From NCBI RefSeq assembly GCF_000158035.1, contig NZ_EQ973489.1, positions 44,970 through 108,969 of the forward strand: a DNA stretch of 64,000 nucleotides, given 5' to 3'. This DNA is from Bacteroides cellulosilyticus DSM 14838. Lineage in GTDB: Bacteria; Bacteroidota; Bacteroidia; Bacteroidales; Bacteroidaceae. The first letter of the stretch is position 1; each line of letters begins with the position of its first letter. Shown one piece after another: positions 16,637-26,300 of the stretch. The translations under genes were made by a program, and so were the position numbers. Below the pieces are notes generated by a model, which was not told the origin of the DNA, ran no database searches, and saw only the letters and a program-made list of their open reading frames with translations.

Positions 16637-17818
16637 TTACTTCATCTCCCTGATGCGCTTCAATGCCTCTTCCAATTTATGGTCTTTGCAGCAAAGCGAG
16701 ATGCGGATATACCGTTTTCCGTTACTTCCAAAGATAAATCCCGGCGTGATGAACACGCGTGCGTTGTGCAACACCTTTTCAGTCAGTTCTTCAACGTCGG
16801 CACAGCTATCGGGAATTTTTCCCCAGAGGAACATACCTACCTGTTTTTCATCGTATGTACATTCCAGTGCATGCATGATTTCCCCTGCCAGATGGCGGCG
16901 GCTGCGGTAGTTCTTGTTATTTCCGTCGTACCATTCCTGTTCGGCTTCCAGAGCGTTGGCGGCTGCCAGTTGCATGGCGCGGAACATACCGCTGTCGATG
17001 TTGCTCTTCACTTTCAGGATCCATTGCACAAAGTCGGCGTTGCTTGCCAGCATACCGATACGCCAACCCGGCATATTGTGGCTCTTGCTCATGGAGTTGA
17101 ACTCGATGCAACACTCTTTGGCGCCCGGCACACTGAGGATGCTGAGGGGGTGGTCGTTCAGGATGAAGCTGTACGGGTTATCGTTTACAATCACGATGTC
17201 CTTACGGCGTGCAAAGTCCACCAGTTTTGCATAAAGTTCCGGGGTGGCGTTAGCTCCGGTCGGCATGTTCGGATAGTTGGTCCACATCAGCTTTACGCGG
17301 CTCATGTCCATCTTTTCCAGTTCGTCGAAGTCGGGCATCCAGCCGTTTTCCTCTTTCAGGTTGTAGTTGATGACTTCCGCGCCCAGTATCTTGCTCAATG
17401 AGGTATAAGTGGGGTAGCCCGGATTGGGAACCAATACCTGTTCGCCCGGATTGACGAAGGCCAGTGTGACGTGCAGGATACCTTCTTTCGAGCCGATGAG
17501 CGGCTGTATCTCAGTATTAGGATTCAGCTCCACGCCGTACCATTTCTTATACCAGGCGGCAAAGCTGCGGCGAAGTTCGGGGATGCCGACATAAGGCATA
17601 TAACCGTGTCCGTCAGGATTTTGTGCTTCGCGGCACAGGGTCTGTATGGTTGCTTCCGAGGGAGGCATGTCGGGGCTGCCGATTCCGAGGCTGATTACGT
17701 CTTTTCCTTCGGCATTCATTTGTGCCACCTCTTTCAACTTCTTGGAGAAGTAGTATTCGCTCACGCTGGCCAACCGGTCGGCGGGCTTGATCTTAGATGT
17801 TTGATTTTCCGTCTGCAT
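16637..17818 (-). CDS. PLP-dependent class I/II aminotransferase
   Basis: 393 residues. The fold-type I signatures are present: NPGYPTYTSLSKI, WTNYPNMPTGA, VNDNPYSFI and the PLP lysine in EFNSMSKSHNMPGWRIGM, with a C-terminal substrate Arg region (YIRISLCC). It resembles aspartate or LL-diaminopimelate-type aminotransferases. Its place between pheA and the DAHP synthase-mutase gene suggests transamination of phenylpyruvate, 4-hydroxyphenylpyruvate or prephenate, but the sequence does not settle the substrate. The ATG at 17818 lies 26 bases inside the 3' end of pheA, so translation is probably coupled. Confidence 0.9.
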   Translation of the reverse strand: MQTENQTSKIKPADRLASVSEYYFSKKLKEVAQMNAEGKDVISLGIGSPDMPPSEATIQTLCREAQNPDGHGYMPYVGIPELRRSFAAWYKKWYGVELNPNTEIQPLIGSKEGILHVTLAFVNPGEQVLVPNPGYPTYTSLSKILGAEVINYNLKEENGWMPDFDELEKMDMSRVKLMWTNYPNMPTGANATPELYAKLVDFARRKDIVIVNDNPYSFILNDHPLSILSVPGAKECCIEFNSMSKSHNMPGWRIGMLASNADFVQWILKVKSNIDSGMFRAMQLAAANALEAEQEWYDGNNKNYRSRRHLAGEIMHALECTYDEKQVGMFLWGKIPDSCADVEELTEKVLHNARVFITPGFIFGSNGKRYIRISLCCKDHKLEEALKRIREMK

Positions 17819-18641
17819 ATTCGCCTAATATTTTAAGTTCTTTGGTTAGCGGTGTGATGGCCGCGATGGATTGTTTATATCTCAGTAGGTTGTCGAAAAC
17901 AACGTCTACGTAAAATTGGTATTCCCATTCCCGCCCGATGATGGGCAGTGACTGTATTTTGGTCAGGTTGATGCTGTAGAACGAAAGAATGGACAGTACT
18001 TGCGAGAGGCTTCCTTCCGTGTGGGGCAGTGTGAATACCATGCTTGCCTTGTTGGTTTCCGGGTGTGGATGGCGGCGTATTTCGTCTACTTGCCAGGGAT
18101 CGGCAACTACCAGAAAACGGGTGAAGTTGTGCTTGTTTGTTTCGATGCCTTCCTGCAACACCTTCATGCCGTAACGCTCGGCAGCAGCCTTGGAGCAGAT
18201 GGCGGCGTGTCCTTTCAGGTTCTCCCGCTTGATGATTTCGGCGCTGAGGGCGGTGTCTTCCGCTTCCACTACTTTCATCTTCGGGTGCTGGGCAAGGAAC
18301 TCGCGGCATTGCATCAGTGCGATGGGGTGGGAGTTGACTTCCGTCAGATCGTTCCAGTCCTCATCGGGCAGGCAGACAAAGCTGTGTGAAATGCGTAGTT
18401 TGTATTCGCCTATGATTTGTGTTCCGCTCTGCCGCAGCAACTCGTTGTTGTGCAACAGGCTACCTGCAATGGTATTCTCTATTGCCAACATTCCTATGGT
18501 CTTGCTGTCCTTCTTCACGGCTGCAAACACGTCCTCAAAAGTAGCGCAACAGATTAACTCTATTTCTTCTCCTTCGAAGTACTTGTGTGCGGCAATGTCG
18601 TGATACGACCCTAATGTTCCTTGAATGGCTATTCTTTTCAT
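17793..18641 (-). CDS. pheA: Prephenate dehydratase with ACT domain
   Basis: 282 residues; converts prephenate to phenylpyruvate. The N-terminal PDT domain has IQGTLGSYHDIAAHKYF, AIENTIAGSLLHNNELL and a motif region around KHNFTRFLVVA (the TRF motif). The C-terminal ACT domain (KASMVFTLPHTEGSLSQVLSILSFYSINLTKIQSLPI) should bind phenylalanine for feedback inhibition. No chorismate mutase domain is fused. It is the first structural gene of the operon; its ATG sits only 9 bases beyond the terminator U-tract of the attenuator at 18650-18691. Confidence 0.96.
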   Translation of the reverse strand: MKRIAIQGTLGSYHDIAAHKYFEGEEIELICCATFEDVFAAVKKDSKTIGMLAIENTIAGSLLHNNELLRQSGTQIIGEYKLRISHSFVCLPDEDWNDLTEVNSHPIALMQCREFLAQHPKMKVVEAEDTALSAEIIKRENLKGHAAICSKAAAERYGMKVLQEGIETNKHNFTRFLVVADPWQVDEIRRHPHPETNKASMVFTLPHTEGSLSQVLSILSFYSINLTKIQSLPIIGREWEYQFYVDVVFDNLLRYKQSIAAITPLTKELKILGEYADGKSNI

Positions 18642-18649
18642 ACTGTTTC

Positions 18650-18691
18650 TTTAAAATAAAAAATCCCGCTTCCATACAATGGAGCGGGATT
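18650..18691 (-). terminator. Attenuator terminator ahead of pheA
   Basis: On the minus strand AATCCCGCT (18691-18683) pairs with AGCGGGATT (18670-18662), with an inner CCAT/ATGG extension, then a T-rich tract ending about 9 bases before pheA. Its 5' arm can pair instead with GAGCGGGA inside the leader peptide ORF (18762-18755), giving a mutually exclusive anti-terminator. Confidence 0.85.
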
Positions 18692-18735
18692 AAGTATATT
18701 ACTTTAGTTCTCTATTCAGTTCTTAAGCATCACTG

Positions 18736-18822
18736 TCACTTGACACATACAAACTCCCGCTCTACTTTCTGGCTAAAGTAAAAGTAAAAAAAGAAGTAAT
18801 ATGTATAAGTAAACAAATTCAT
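18736..18822 (-). CDS. Phe/Tyr-rich leader peptide of the aromatic operon
   Basis: A 28-residue ORF with ATG at 18822 and TGA at 18738-18736. Residues 5-16 read TYTYYFFFYFYF; overall seven Phe and five Tyr of 28 codons. It is too short for ordinary gene finding but is what a transcription-attenuation leader for phenylalanine and tyrosine synthesis should look like. Five codons after the aromatic run the mRNA contains GAGCGGGA, complementary to the 5' arm of the downstream terminator. Ribosome stalling on Phe/Tyr codons would leave that strand free to block the terminator and allow pheA expression. A -7 promoter box at 18856-18863 lies upstream. Confidence 0.85.
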   Translation of the reverse strand: MNLFTYTYYFFFYFYFSQKVEREFVCVK

Positions 18823-18855
18823 ACTTTCGTTTTCTTTTTGTTTTTAATTTCGTGG

Positions 18856-18863
18856 CAAAAGTA
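18856..18863 (-). promoter_or_regulatory. -7 promoter box of the aromatic operon
   Basis: The minus strand reads TACTTTTG (TAnnTTTG). CTTG lies 18 bases upstream as a weak -33. The start would fall about 25-30 bases before the leader peptide ATG. Confidence 0.6.
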
Positions 18864-18969
18864 ATACTTTTCTCTTATATGCAAGCAAAAAATGATATTT
18901 TTTTTATTTCTTCTTCAAAATTAGCTTTCAGACGAGTGCTTCCGGTTGTCTTTTTCTGCCGGAAATCCA

Positions 18970-20553
18970 TCAATCGTCGTGCATGATTCCCTTGATTTGC
19001 TCCCATTTGTTCACGGCATCGTTGGACTGTGCTTTTCCCGGAGTGCTCCGGCCTTCGCGGATGTACTTTTGCAATAGGTCTTTCAGCTCGCTGACTATTT
19101 CGGGATGTTCTTGATAGACATTTTTGCTTTCGGTGGGATCGTCTTTCATATTATAGAGTTGAATCGGTGGGAGTTGGGCAATGGCTTCCTTGTCCACACC
19201 CGGTTTGGGGTAGCTCCAACCGCCGGAACTGGGGGAACACAACAGTTTCCAGTCTCCTTTACGGATGGCAAACTCTCCGCGGATGGAGTGGTGCACGGTT
19301 GCTTCACGGATGGTTGGCATGTGGTGCGGATTCCGGATGAGGGGAAGAATGTTGTAGCTGTCTTCCGCTTCGTTATCTTTCAGGGGATAATGGTTGAGGG
19401 CGGCAAAAGAAGCGTAGAAGTCGTTGAGGCAGACAGTTTGCGCACAGGTGCCTCGACCTGCACCGTTGACCCATTCCACGATGGTGGGTACGCGGTGACC
19501 GCCGTCGAAGAGATCGGCTTTCATGCCTCGCCAGATGTAGTTGGCATGATGCCCTTTAGCTGCCATTTCGGGGATACCTCCGGCGGGAGAGCAACCGTTG
19601 TCGGTGGTGAAAACTACGATGGTATTGGAATCTATACCGTTGCGTCGCAGGGCTTCGCGCACTTGTCCCACTACATCGTCCACCATCAGGACGAAGTCGC
19701 CGTAATCACCCAGTCCGGTTTTTCCTTTGAAGGCTTCGGCGGGCAGGATGGGGGTATGCGGGGCGGGCAGGGGCAGATAGAGGAAGAAGGGGCGTTCGTC
19801 TTGTGCGTGGCGGTTGATATAGTCTACTGCGCGGTGGGTTAGGTTGGGCAGACAGTCCTGGTGGTTGAAGTCGTTGCCTATGGCGCCTGCACGCCAGAAG
19901 CCCGGTTTCTTTCCTGCGGGTACGGTGCCTATTTGCGTGGTGGTGGGCTGGCGGTTTTCTATATATACATAGGGAGCCATGTCGAGGGAACCGCAGAAGC
20001 CGTAGAAGTAGTCGAAGCCTAAGTCGACAGGACCGTTGGTGATGGGTTTAGAGTAGTCCACGTCTTCGTCGTTGAGGGCGTTGGCGTCGGGTTTCTCATG
20101 TCCCGGTTTCGTGCCCCAGTTCCAGCCTAAATGCCATTTGCCGATGCAGGCGGTGGTATATCCATTTGCTTTCAGCATGGATGCCATGGTACTGCGGGTG
20201 GTGGGGATGATAGGGCGGGAGTAGCCATAGAGTACACCGCTTTTGAGGCTGGAACGCCAGTTGTAGCGCCCTGTGAGGATGCCATAGCGGGTGGGGGTGC
20301 TGACGGCTGAACAAGAATGAGCATCGGTGAACATTACGCCGTTGGCGGCCATCTGGTCGATGTGGCGGGTTTGGATATGCGAGTCTTTGTTGTAGGCGGA
20401 GACATCTCCATAGCCCATATCGTCGGCGAGGATGAAAATGATGTTCGGCTTTTGCTGGGGTTGTGTGTCGGGGTGAGGGGATGACTGTGCATGGGCATGT
20501 TGTCCAAGGCAGAAGGGAACGGATAATAATCCGAGATAGGTGAGGTTTTTCAT
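18970..20553 (-). CDS. Secreted sulfatase (family S1, Ser-type)
   Basis: 527 residues with an N-terminal signal peptide (MKNLTYLGLLSVPFCLGQHAHAQ). The alkaline phosphatase-like fold begins PNIIFILADDMGYGDVSAY (metal-binding Asp pair). The formylglycine signature is STPTRYGILTGRY, so the residue to be modified is Ser and would need an anaerobic sulfatase-maturating enzyme, not seen in this window. Further motifs are GKWHLGW, FFLYLPLPAPHTP and FTTDNG. It removes sulfate esters from glycans in the periplasm or at the surface; the substrate cannot be told. A -7 box (TAATTTTG, 20595-20602 on the minus strand) precedes it. No glycosidase is adjacent. Confidence 0.93.
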   Translation of the reverse strand: MKNLTYLGLLSVPFCLGQHAHAQSSPHPDTQPQQKPNIIFILADDMGYGDVSAYNKDSHIQTRHIDQMAANGVMFTDAHSCSAVSTPTRYGILTGRYNWRSSLKSGVLYGYSRPIIPTTRSTMASMLKANGYTTACIGKWHLGWNWGTKPGHEKPDANALNDEDVDYSKPITNGPVDLGFDYFYGFCGSLDMAPYVYIENRQPTTTQIGTVPAGKKPGFWRAGAIGNDFNHQDCLPNLTHRAVDYINRHAQDERPFFLYLPLPAPHTPILPAEAFKGKTGLGDYGDFVLMVDDVVGQVREALRRNGIDSNTIVVFTTDNGCSPAGGIPEMAAKGHHANYIWRGMKADLFDGGHRVPTIVEWVNGAGRGTCAQTVCLNDFYASFAALNHYPLKDNEAEDSYNILPLIRNPHHMPTIREATVHHSIRGEFAIRKGDWKLLCSPSSGGWSYPKPGVDKEAIAQLPPIQLYNMKDDPTESKNVYQEHPEIVSELKDLLQKYIREGRSTPGKAQSNDAVNKWEQIKGIMHDD

Positions 20554-20750
20554 GATATGATGTTTTGGGTTTGATTTTACTTGGTTATTATGTACAAAAT
20601 TAGCTGTTCGATGGAAAGGGCTTTATTAGTTCTGTCTCAAAAGTTTGAGATATTGTTGCAAGTGCGGAGTGGTTATTACGAATTTAAACAAGGGAAGAAT
20701 TCTGTTAATGTATTATTCTTTTTCTGATCCCATAAAAAAGCATTCTTCCT

Positions 20751-20782
20751 TTTGGCTATTCCCTGCAATTCATCTATCTTTG
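20751..20782 (+). promoter_or_regulatory. Full Bacteroides promoter upstream of the 20964 gene
   Basis: TTTG (20751-20754), 20 bases, then TATCTTTG (20775-20782): a complete match to the -33/-7 consensus. It implies an untranslated leader of about 175 bases before the ATG at 20964. That leader holds two very short ORFs (ATGCGGCGTG... and ATGTTTCACG...) and no structure I recognise. Confidence 0.7.
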
Positions 20783-20963
20783 CATTAGCCGAAGAGAAAT
20801 GCGGCGTGTTGAAGCTATTTTTGATAACGAAAAAAACTGGTAATTTTATTTAAGTCAAGAAACAGAACTTCAATAAAGATGTTTCACGCAGACCAAAAAG
20901 GGTCGGGCGTGCAAGCATGTTTATGAGTTCTGTGGGTATACCAGTGCCTTTCGTTACATAAAT

Positions 20964-21440
20964 ATGAACTATACGTCCGACTTCTTTTTGTATAAGGGGG
21001 ATGAGGGCGATTTTAAATATTTAAAATCCGAAGAAGACATGAATACCCCGAAGGATGAAATGATAACAGAGGCCATCCACTGCATGGTAGAACAGAGGAA
21101 ACACGAGATATGGGAAGTGCTCTACCCATTAAGTATAAAATATGGTTTTACGCTCGACTCCGACTATGCCAGCATTAAGCTGGAACCTCCCTGTAAAGAC
21201 TTTCCGGAAGAAAAATGCGGATGTAAATTACCGCTTGATTCCGTGTACAGTGCCTTTGTGAAAGGTGATTTTCTTTATGTGATGTGCCGTGGGAAAGTGT
21301 ATTTTATCCTTGATCTGGAAAGTGGTTTGTGGAGACTGTATTTGCCAATGCACCGACCTCCAAGGCTGAAAGTACTGTGGTGGAGGATTCAAGAGACAAC
21401 AAGGGATTTGGTGTGGTTGGTGAGACATTGGAAGGACTGA
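20964..21440 (+). CDS. Hypothetical protein, family not recognised
   Basis: 158 residues without signal peptide or membrane segment. It is acidic at the N-terminus (KGDEGDFKYLKSEEDMNTPKDE) and ends in a Trp-rich basic segment (LKVLWWRIQETTRDLVWLVRHWKD). A central CKDFPEEKCGCKLP has three cysteines, possibly metal-binding. I do not recognise the family and infer no function. A strong promoter at 20751-20782 supports expression. It converges with the AAA/PD-(D/E)XK gene with 17 bases between stops. Confidence 0.6.
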   Translation: MNYTSDFFLYKGDEGDFKYLKSEEDMNTPKDEMITEAIHCMVEQRKHEIWEVLYPLSIKYGFTLDSDYASIKLEPPCKDFPEEKCGCKLPLDSVYSAFVKGDFLYVMCRGKVYFILDLESGLWRLYLPMHRPPRLKVLWWRIQETTRDLVWLVRHWKD

Positions 21441-21457
21441 AATAATTCACTACATAG

Positions 21458-23188
21458 TCACACCTCTTCTACTCGTGCCAACTCCCAGCCGGAGAACTGC
21501 ATCACGATGCAATGCAGCGTTGTCCCTTGGCACATCAACTGTACCTTAGGCCCTTCGGCATAGCGGTGAATTTGTGCTATGGCATCCTCCCACTGGGCTT
21601 CGCCTTTGGCGTCATAGTCCTTGACAGGAAGATATTTTAACTCCAGAATGTAGCTGTGTTCCACTTCGGGATAGCGTTGTAGGTCAGGCATCAGGAACAA
21701 ATCACAAAAGCCGTGGTTCAACTCTACTTCGGGCGCAGTAAGGTAATAGGAATTGATGCTGAGATAGGCTTGGAAGAAGCCCTGAATGTTACGCTCGCCT
21801 TCAATCAGACTGCGTACGGAGGAATTCTCTTTGTAATCGTAGGCAATCTTCTCCATGGCAGGACGCCAGTCACCATCGAAGGCCATGTTATCGTACAGGT
21901 TCTTCAGGTCGTTCAGGCTGATGCGCTCCTTATTCTGATATTGCTCCAGCATATAATCGTAGTATTGTTTACGTACATTATTATTAGGGATGCCCAGAAT
22001 AAGACGGTCGCCACGGGTACCGATGATGGTAAGCATACCGTAGTAGAACAGTAGGCTGGTGAACAGTTCCGGGTTAACCAGGTCCTTGGCGGGAAAGGAG
22101 AGGGCTAAGTCTGCTACAATCTGTCCTTCTTCCGCGATACGGCGGATGACGCCTTTACGGTCACCGTCCAGATGGTCGAGGTTGAGGAGTTTCTTCATCT
22201 TGCTGTAGTCCGTGCGGGTATTGGGATCAATCATCTGCTTGGGAGAGTATCCCAAGTCTATTTTCTGTCTCAGATAATAAAGCACCATGTCGCAGTTGAA
22301 CATCTTCGGGTCACGGTTCAGGCTCTCTTCAGAGAAGCAATAATTGTCATACCACGGTTTTATCTCAGTTATCATTTCGTCGATGTCACCCTTTAGTTGT
22401 TCGCAATCCTTGTAATATTGGAACATCTGGCGTACATCCGTCTCGGAGAATCCCAGCATGGTGTTGAATTGCTGTTTGGTACTAATGTTCCAGCCAATAT
22501 TGAAGCCGCTTGTCAGGTCGTCCAGTGTGACGGGGCTGACGCCCATCATAAGGATGCGGTCGAAAGTACCCTTGAACTTTTTGAAAGCATTACGGTAAAA
22601 ACCGTCGGCATGGGTGAGGGTGTGATAAACGTTTTCGCCATGCTCGTTCAGTACCACATTCGTGAAGTTGTCGTACTCATCGACGATGAGATAGAGGGGA
22701 TAGTTGCGTAGGTGGGCTTCTCCCAGTATCACTTGCAGCTTGGCCTCGAAGGTGGGAGCTGCTTCGAACTGAGCCCGGATGTGGTCGGAATAGAAGTCAT
22801 GGTATTTGTTCATAAAGATGTTCAGCTCTCCGGTGCAGTAAATCTGAAAATTCACTTCCAATTGTTCCCTGCTACCTCCTACCCGTGAGAAGTCGAACGA
22901 CATAATCTGGAATGTACCTTGCAGGCGGGTGGGATGACTACCTATCCAGAGGTTGCCGAAAAGACGTTCGAAATCATCCTTTCGGGCAATGTCGTAGTAT
23001 GCACCCATCATGCTTAGGAAGATACTCTTGCCGAAGCGCCGGGGACGGATGAGGAACAAGTTACTGGGCTGATCCTCCAACAAAGGCAGGTACATCGTCT
23101 TGTCCACATAATACTGGTTCTGTTCAATGACATCCACAAAGTTGGACACACCGTAAGGTATTCGTTTAACTTCTTCCATATACATCAT
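21458..23188 (-). CDS. AAA-ATPase-like protein with C-terminal PD-(D/E)XK nuclease-like domain
   Basis: 576 residues. The N-terminus (IPYGVSNFVDVIEQNQYYVDKT) and Walker A variant RPRRFGKSIFLSMM are hallmarks of the AAA-ATPase-like family abundant in Bacteroidetes; LYLIVDEYDNF is Walker B. The C-terminal 120 or so residues contain GFCDLFLMPDL and SYILELKYL, the acidic and E-x-K elements of a PD-(D/E)XK fold (PDDEXK_9). The family is often present in many copies per genome and its role is unknown, with nuclease or defence functions proposed. A second start (MEEVKRIPYG) lies three codons in. No partner gene is adjacent. Confidence 0.85.
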   Translation of the reverse strand: MMYMEEVKRIPYGVSNFVDVIEQNQYYVDKTMYLPLLEDQPSNLFLIRPRRFGKSIFLSMMGAYYDIARKDDFERLFGNLWIGSHPTRLQGTFQIMSFDFSRVGGSREQLEVNFQIYCTGELNIFMNKYHDFYSDHIRAQFEAAPTFEAKLQVILGEAHLRNYPLYLIVDEYDNFTNVVLNEHGENVYHTLTHADGFYRNAFKKFKGTFDRILMMGVSPVTLDDLTSGFNIGWNISTKQQFNTMLGFSETDVRQMFQYYKDCEQLKGDIDEMITEIKPWYDNYCFSEESLNRDPKMFNCDMVLYYLRQKIDLGYSPKQMIDPNTRTDYSKMKKLLNLDHLDGDRKGVIRRIAEEGQIVADLALSFPAKDLVNPELFTSLLFYYGMLTIIGTRGDRLILGIPNNNVRKQYYDYMLEQYQNKERISLNDLKNLYDNMAFDGDWRPAMEKIAYDYKENSSVRSLIEGERNIQGFFQAYLSINSYYLTAPEVELNHGFCDLFLMPDLQRYPEVEHSYILELKYLPVKDYDAKGEAQWEDAIAQIHRYAEGPKVQLMCQGTTLHCIVMQFSGWELARVEEV

Positions 23189-23322
23189 AATTGTTGGGAT
23201 AAATGCAACAACACTACAAAGATAGGAAAAGTTCCTGGAAATCGGGGAGCGGGTATGCCGGATTTTTCCGGTCTTATAAAAGAATACGGGGTCAGGAGCT
23301 TTCCCTGTCTATCAGTAACTCT

Positions 23323-26300
23323 TTAGTTTTTCCTGTATATCGGCAGCTCTTTCCCCAACTCCGTATGAACCACCTCGAAATTGACAAAGCCATTCACGGA
23401 CTCCGGTTCTAACAGCGTTACCGCAAGGTTCGCATTCTTCTGTGAAAGACGAATGATGAAACAACCTGCCGGGAAGTTCTTCTTTTCCTTTACCGTCCGT
23501 GTAGAGACTGTGACCGGATAAATCTTTTCCCATTCCTTGGTGGCTTTCTTGTATCCGGTAACCATATACTTCTCTACGGTGATTGTGAAGGGTTTTCCTA
23601 TCTCTTCTACCTCTATTCCTAAAGCCCGCAATTTCTCTGCTTGCATCCGGCAGGTATCCGGCAGAATATATGCTTTGGGACGTTTGCGTACTAACTCAGC
23701 TTTCAGTTGAAGCGCATCGAAAGTAGGCAGAGGCTCCGTAAAGCGTTCGTTTTTAGTAAGATCTATAAATGTAACGGAAAGCTCTGTCCGTGCAGATTGA
23801 AAAGTGACGGATATATCACTCTTTCCGCTGCAAGTCTCTTTTACGGCCTTTCGTATCTCACTTCTTACTTCTTTTGAATGAAGAGCCGCCGTTTCCAAAA
23901 GACTGCGGGATACCAGAAAACCACATTCTGCACGACGGGCAAAACACGCTCTTCCCAATCCTATTCCACGGATTTCTATGAATAGAGATACCGCATTGGT
24001 GAGTCCCTGAAACGTGGAACTGGATTGCGGACTCTTAGCATCTTTCATTGCATACAAACTATCATTCCTGACACTGGGTGTAAAGTAAAAGCCTGAATGA
24101 TAACCGTTAGCCTCCAATGCCTTCTCTGCTTCTTCACGGAATAAGCCGTTGGAAAGTGTACGTATTCCGGCAGGGATGTTCAAATGCCCGCTGGGTAGGA
24201 AAAGGACATCGGCGGCCGTAGCTGCTTTAGTACCCCGCAGCAATTCAAACTCCTTGCGGAAAGGATTGAATTCGTGGATGTCCAGCGCTATTTCGGGGTT
24301 CCATTCCTTGTACGCTTTTTTAAGAAGAAGAGTCACCGGATCGGCAAGTTTACTTTGATCCCGGTTCAAATCATAGCCATTGCCCGATTTACGGCTTTGC
24401 ATGGCATAACCATCCGTATTGGCTACAGGTACAAGCGCAAGAGACACCTTTTTCAGTAGTTCAGTACCTTCGGGCGTATTCAGTAAATAATCGACAAGCA
24501 TACAGGTTGCTTCCGGCCCGGCAGGTTCGTTGCCGTGCAGTCCTGCTTGTATCCAGACTCTTATTTTCTTTTTCTTGTTGGGAGTTCCGAAATAGAGCAC
24601 GGGGATATCCCTGCCCTGTGGAGTCTTTCCTATATTGGATAGCGTAACCTTATCGGGATGCCTGTCGGCTAAATCCTTCAAATACCTGTTTATCTCGAAC
24701 AAGGAAGCCAGACCTTCTTCAAGCGGTTTGCTGAGGGTGGGAGTGGAATATTGCTGCTCCGGTTCGGGATAGAAACGGTGGGCTACCTCTTTCGGTTGCA
24801 TCGTGGGCTGGATATTCCAGAGAGAAGGGTTGCTGAATACGGTTTCTTGCGCAATACGTTGCAGATAGAGTGCTTCCTCTTCAGGCAGTCCGGCATAATA
24901 AGTACCTGTATAGGGTTTCTGAAAAAATACGCTACAGAATACATTGGCGACAAGATAAGAGCCTTGCCGGGAAGGGTGGCTGTGATCGTTATTGTAAAGC
25001 GTGATGCTTGGATTTTCCGTGCGGACACGCTTCCAGGCGATGCCGACGGGGGCACACCAGGCATTCAGTTGTGCGGTCATCTTCAAATAACTTTCAGCCA
25101 GTCGTTGTTGCATTTCGGCATACGTGTCGATGTCGTGTCCCCAGGTCATGTAGAAGACGGTTTTTCCTTTCGGATTGTAGAGGCGGCGCAGGCTGTCGAG
25201 GGAGTGGGCGGGCTTGTACACATTCTCCCGTACCCATTCCTTTTCGCGGGCAGGCGCTTTACTTTGGTCTTGCAGGATGACGAAATCCCAATTTCCTTCA
25301 CGAATGGCATCCAGGGTTTCAGGGTTGGCGGCATGTTTCTTCAATGTCCAGCCGCCGTGTTCCACTAATTTTACAGAAAGCTTGTGGCCGGTGGAGGCGG
25401 CAAGGGCCTGCACTTGTCGGACTAAACGGTTGTATTGTGTGTAGCTGTTACCTATGAACAGCGCACGGAGAGAGTCTCCCAACATGACAGGAACGGCACG
25501 TCTGCCCATTCCGGTGGAGTGGTGTCCGATGCCTTGTTCTTCTATTTTCTGCCAGTTGCAAGGCCAGTTGTGTTCGGCTGCTATCCGGTGGAGGTATTGG
25601 TAGAACTGATTGCCACGCTCGTAACGATTGCATCCCTGTGCTTCGGCTTCGGGAGTCTTCCTTAAATATGATTCGCGGATGGTGTCTCCCGTAGCCAATT
25701 GGAGGATAATCGGTTTGGCAAGATACTTCCTGATTGTTTCGGGAGTAACATACGGAATGTTACGTACTCCGTAGGGAAAATCTTGCGAAGCATCGGGGAA
25801 AGTGTACCATCCCGGACTGCCGATAACAGCTTTCTCCACATACGGGCTGTCATGGAAAAGCATGAAACGCTGCACAAACTGCCCTCCGGCTGAGTGACCG
25901 TAAATCATATATCCTTTCCGTTCACTACCTGAAGATTGGTGGACGTACTCGAAGATTTTATCAACCAGTGCCGGAGTTCGCTTTTCAGCCGGACGTATCG
26001 TATGATCCTTATCGTCCATGACACCGATTTCCTGATAATCGGGTAAAGGAAACCTCTCCAAATCGAAGTGGAGAATGAAGACCATGAATTTATGCTTCTC
26101 TGCCTCCTGCTTCCAGGCTTTGAGCAGATAGGTGTAACCGCGGTCGGCACCTTCAAAGACAAAAACAATGGGCATACGGCGTACATCGCCCGAAGCCGGA
26201 ATGTAGTAGTGCACATCTACCGGACGGTCGGCAAAGGGAGGATAGTCTTTGTAGGTGAACTTGCCTTCACCTACGGGAAGCACGGAGGCGGCACGGAGTC

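Noticed and set aside
18642..18855. T-box or amino acid riboswitch ahead of pheA
   Set aside because: No T-box sequence or known riboswitch core is seen, and the Phe/Tyr-rich leader ORF with competing stems explains the region.
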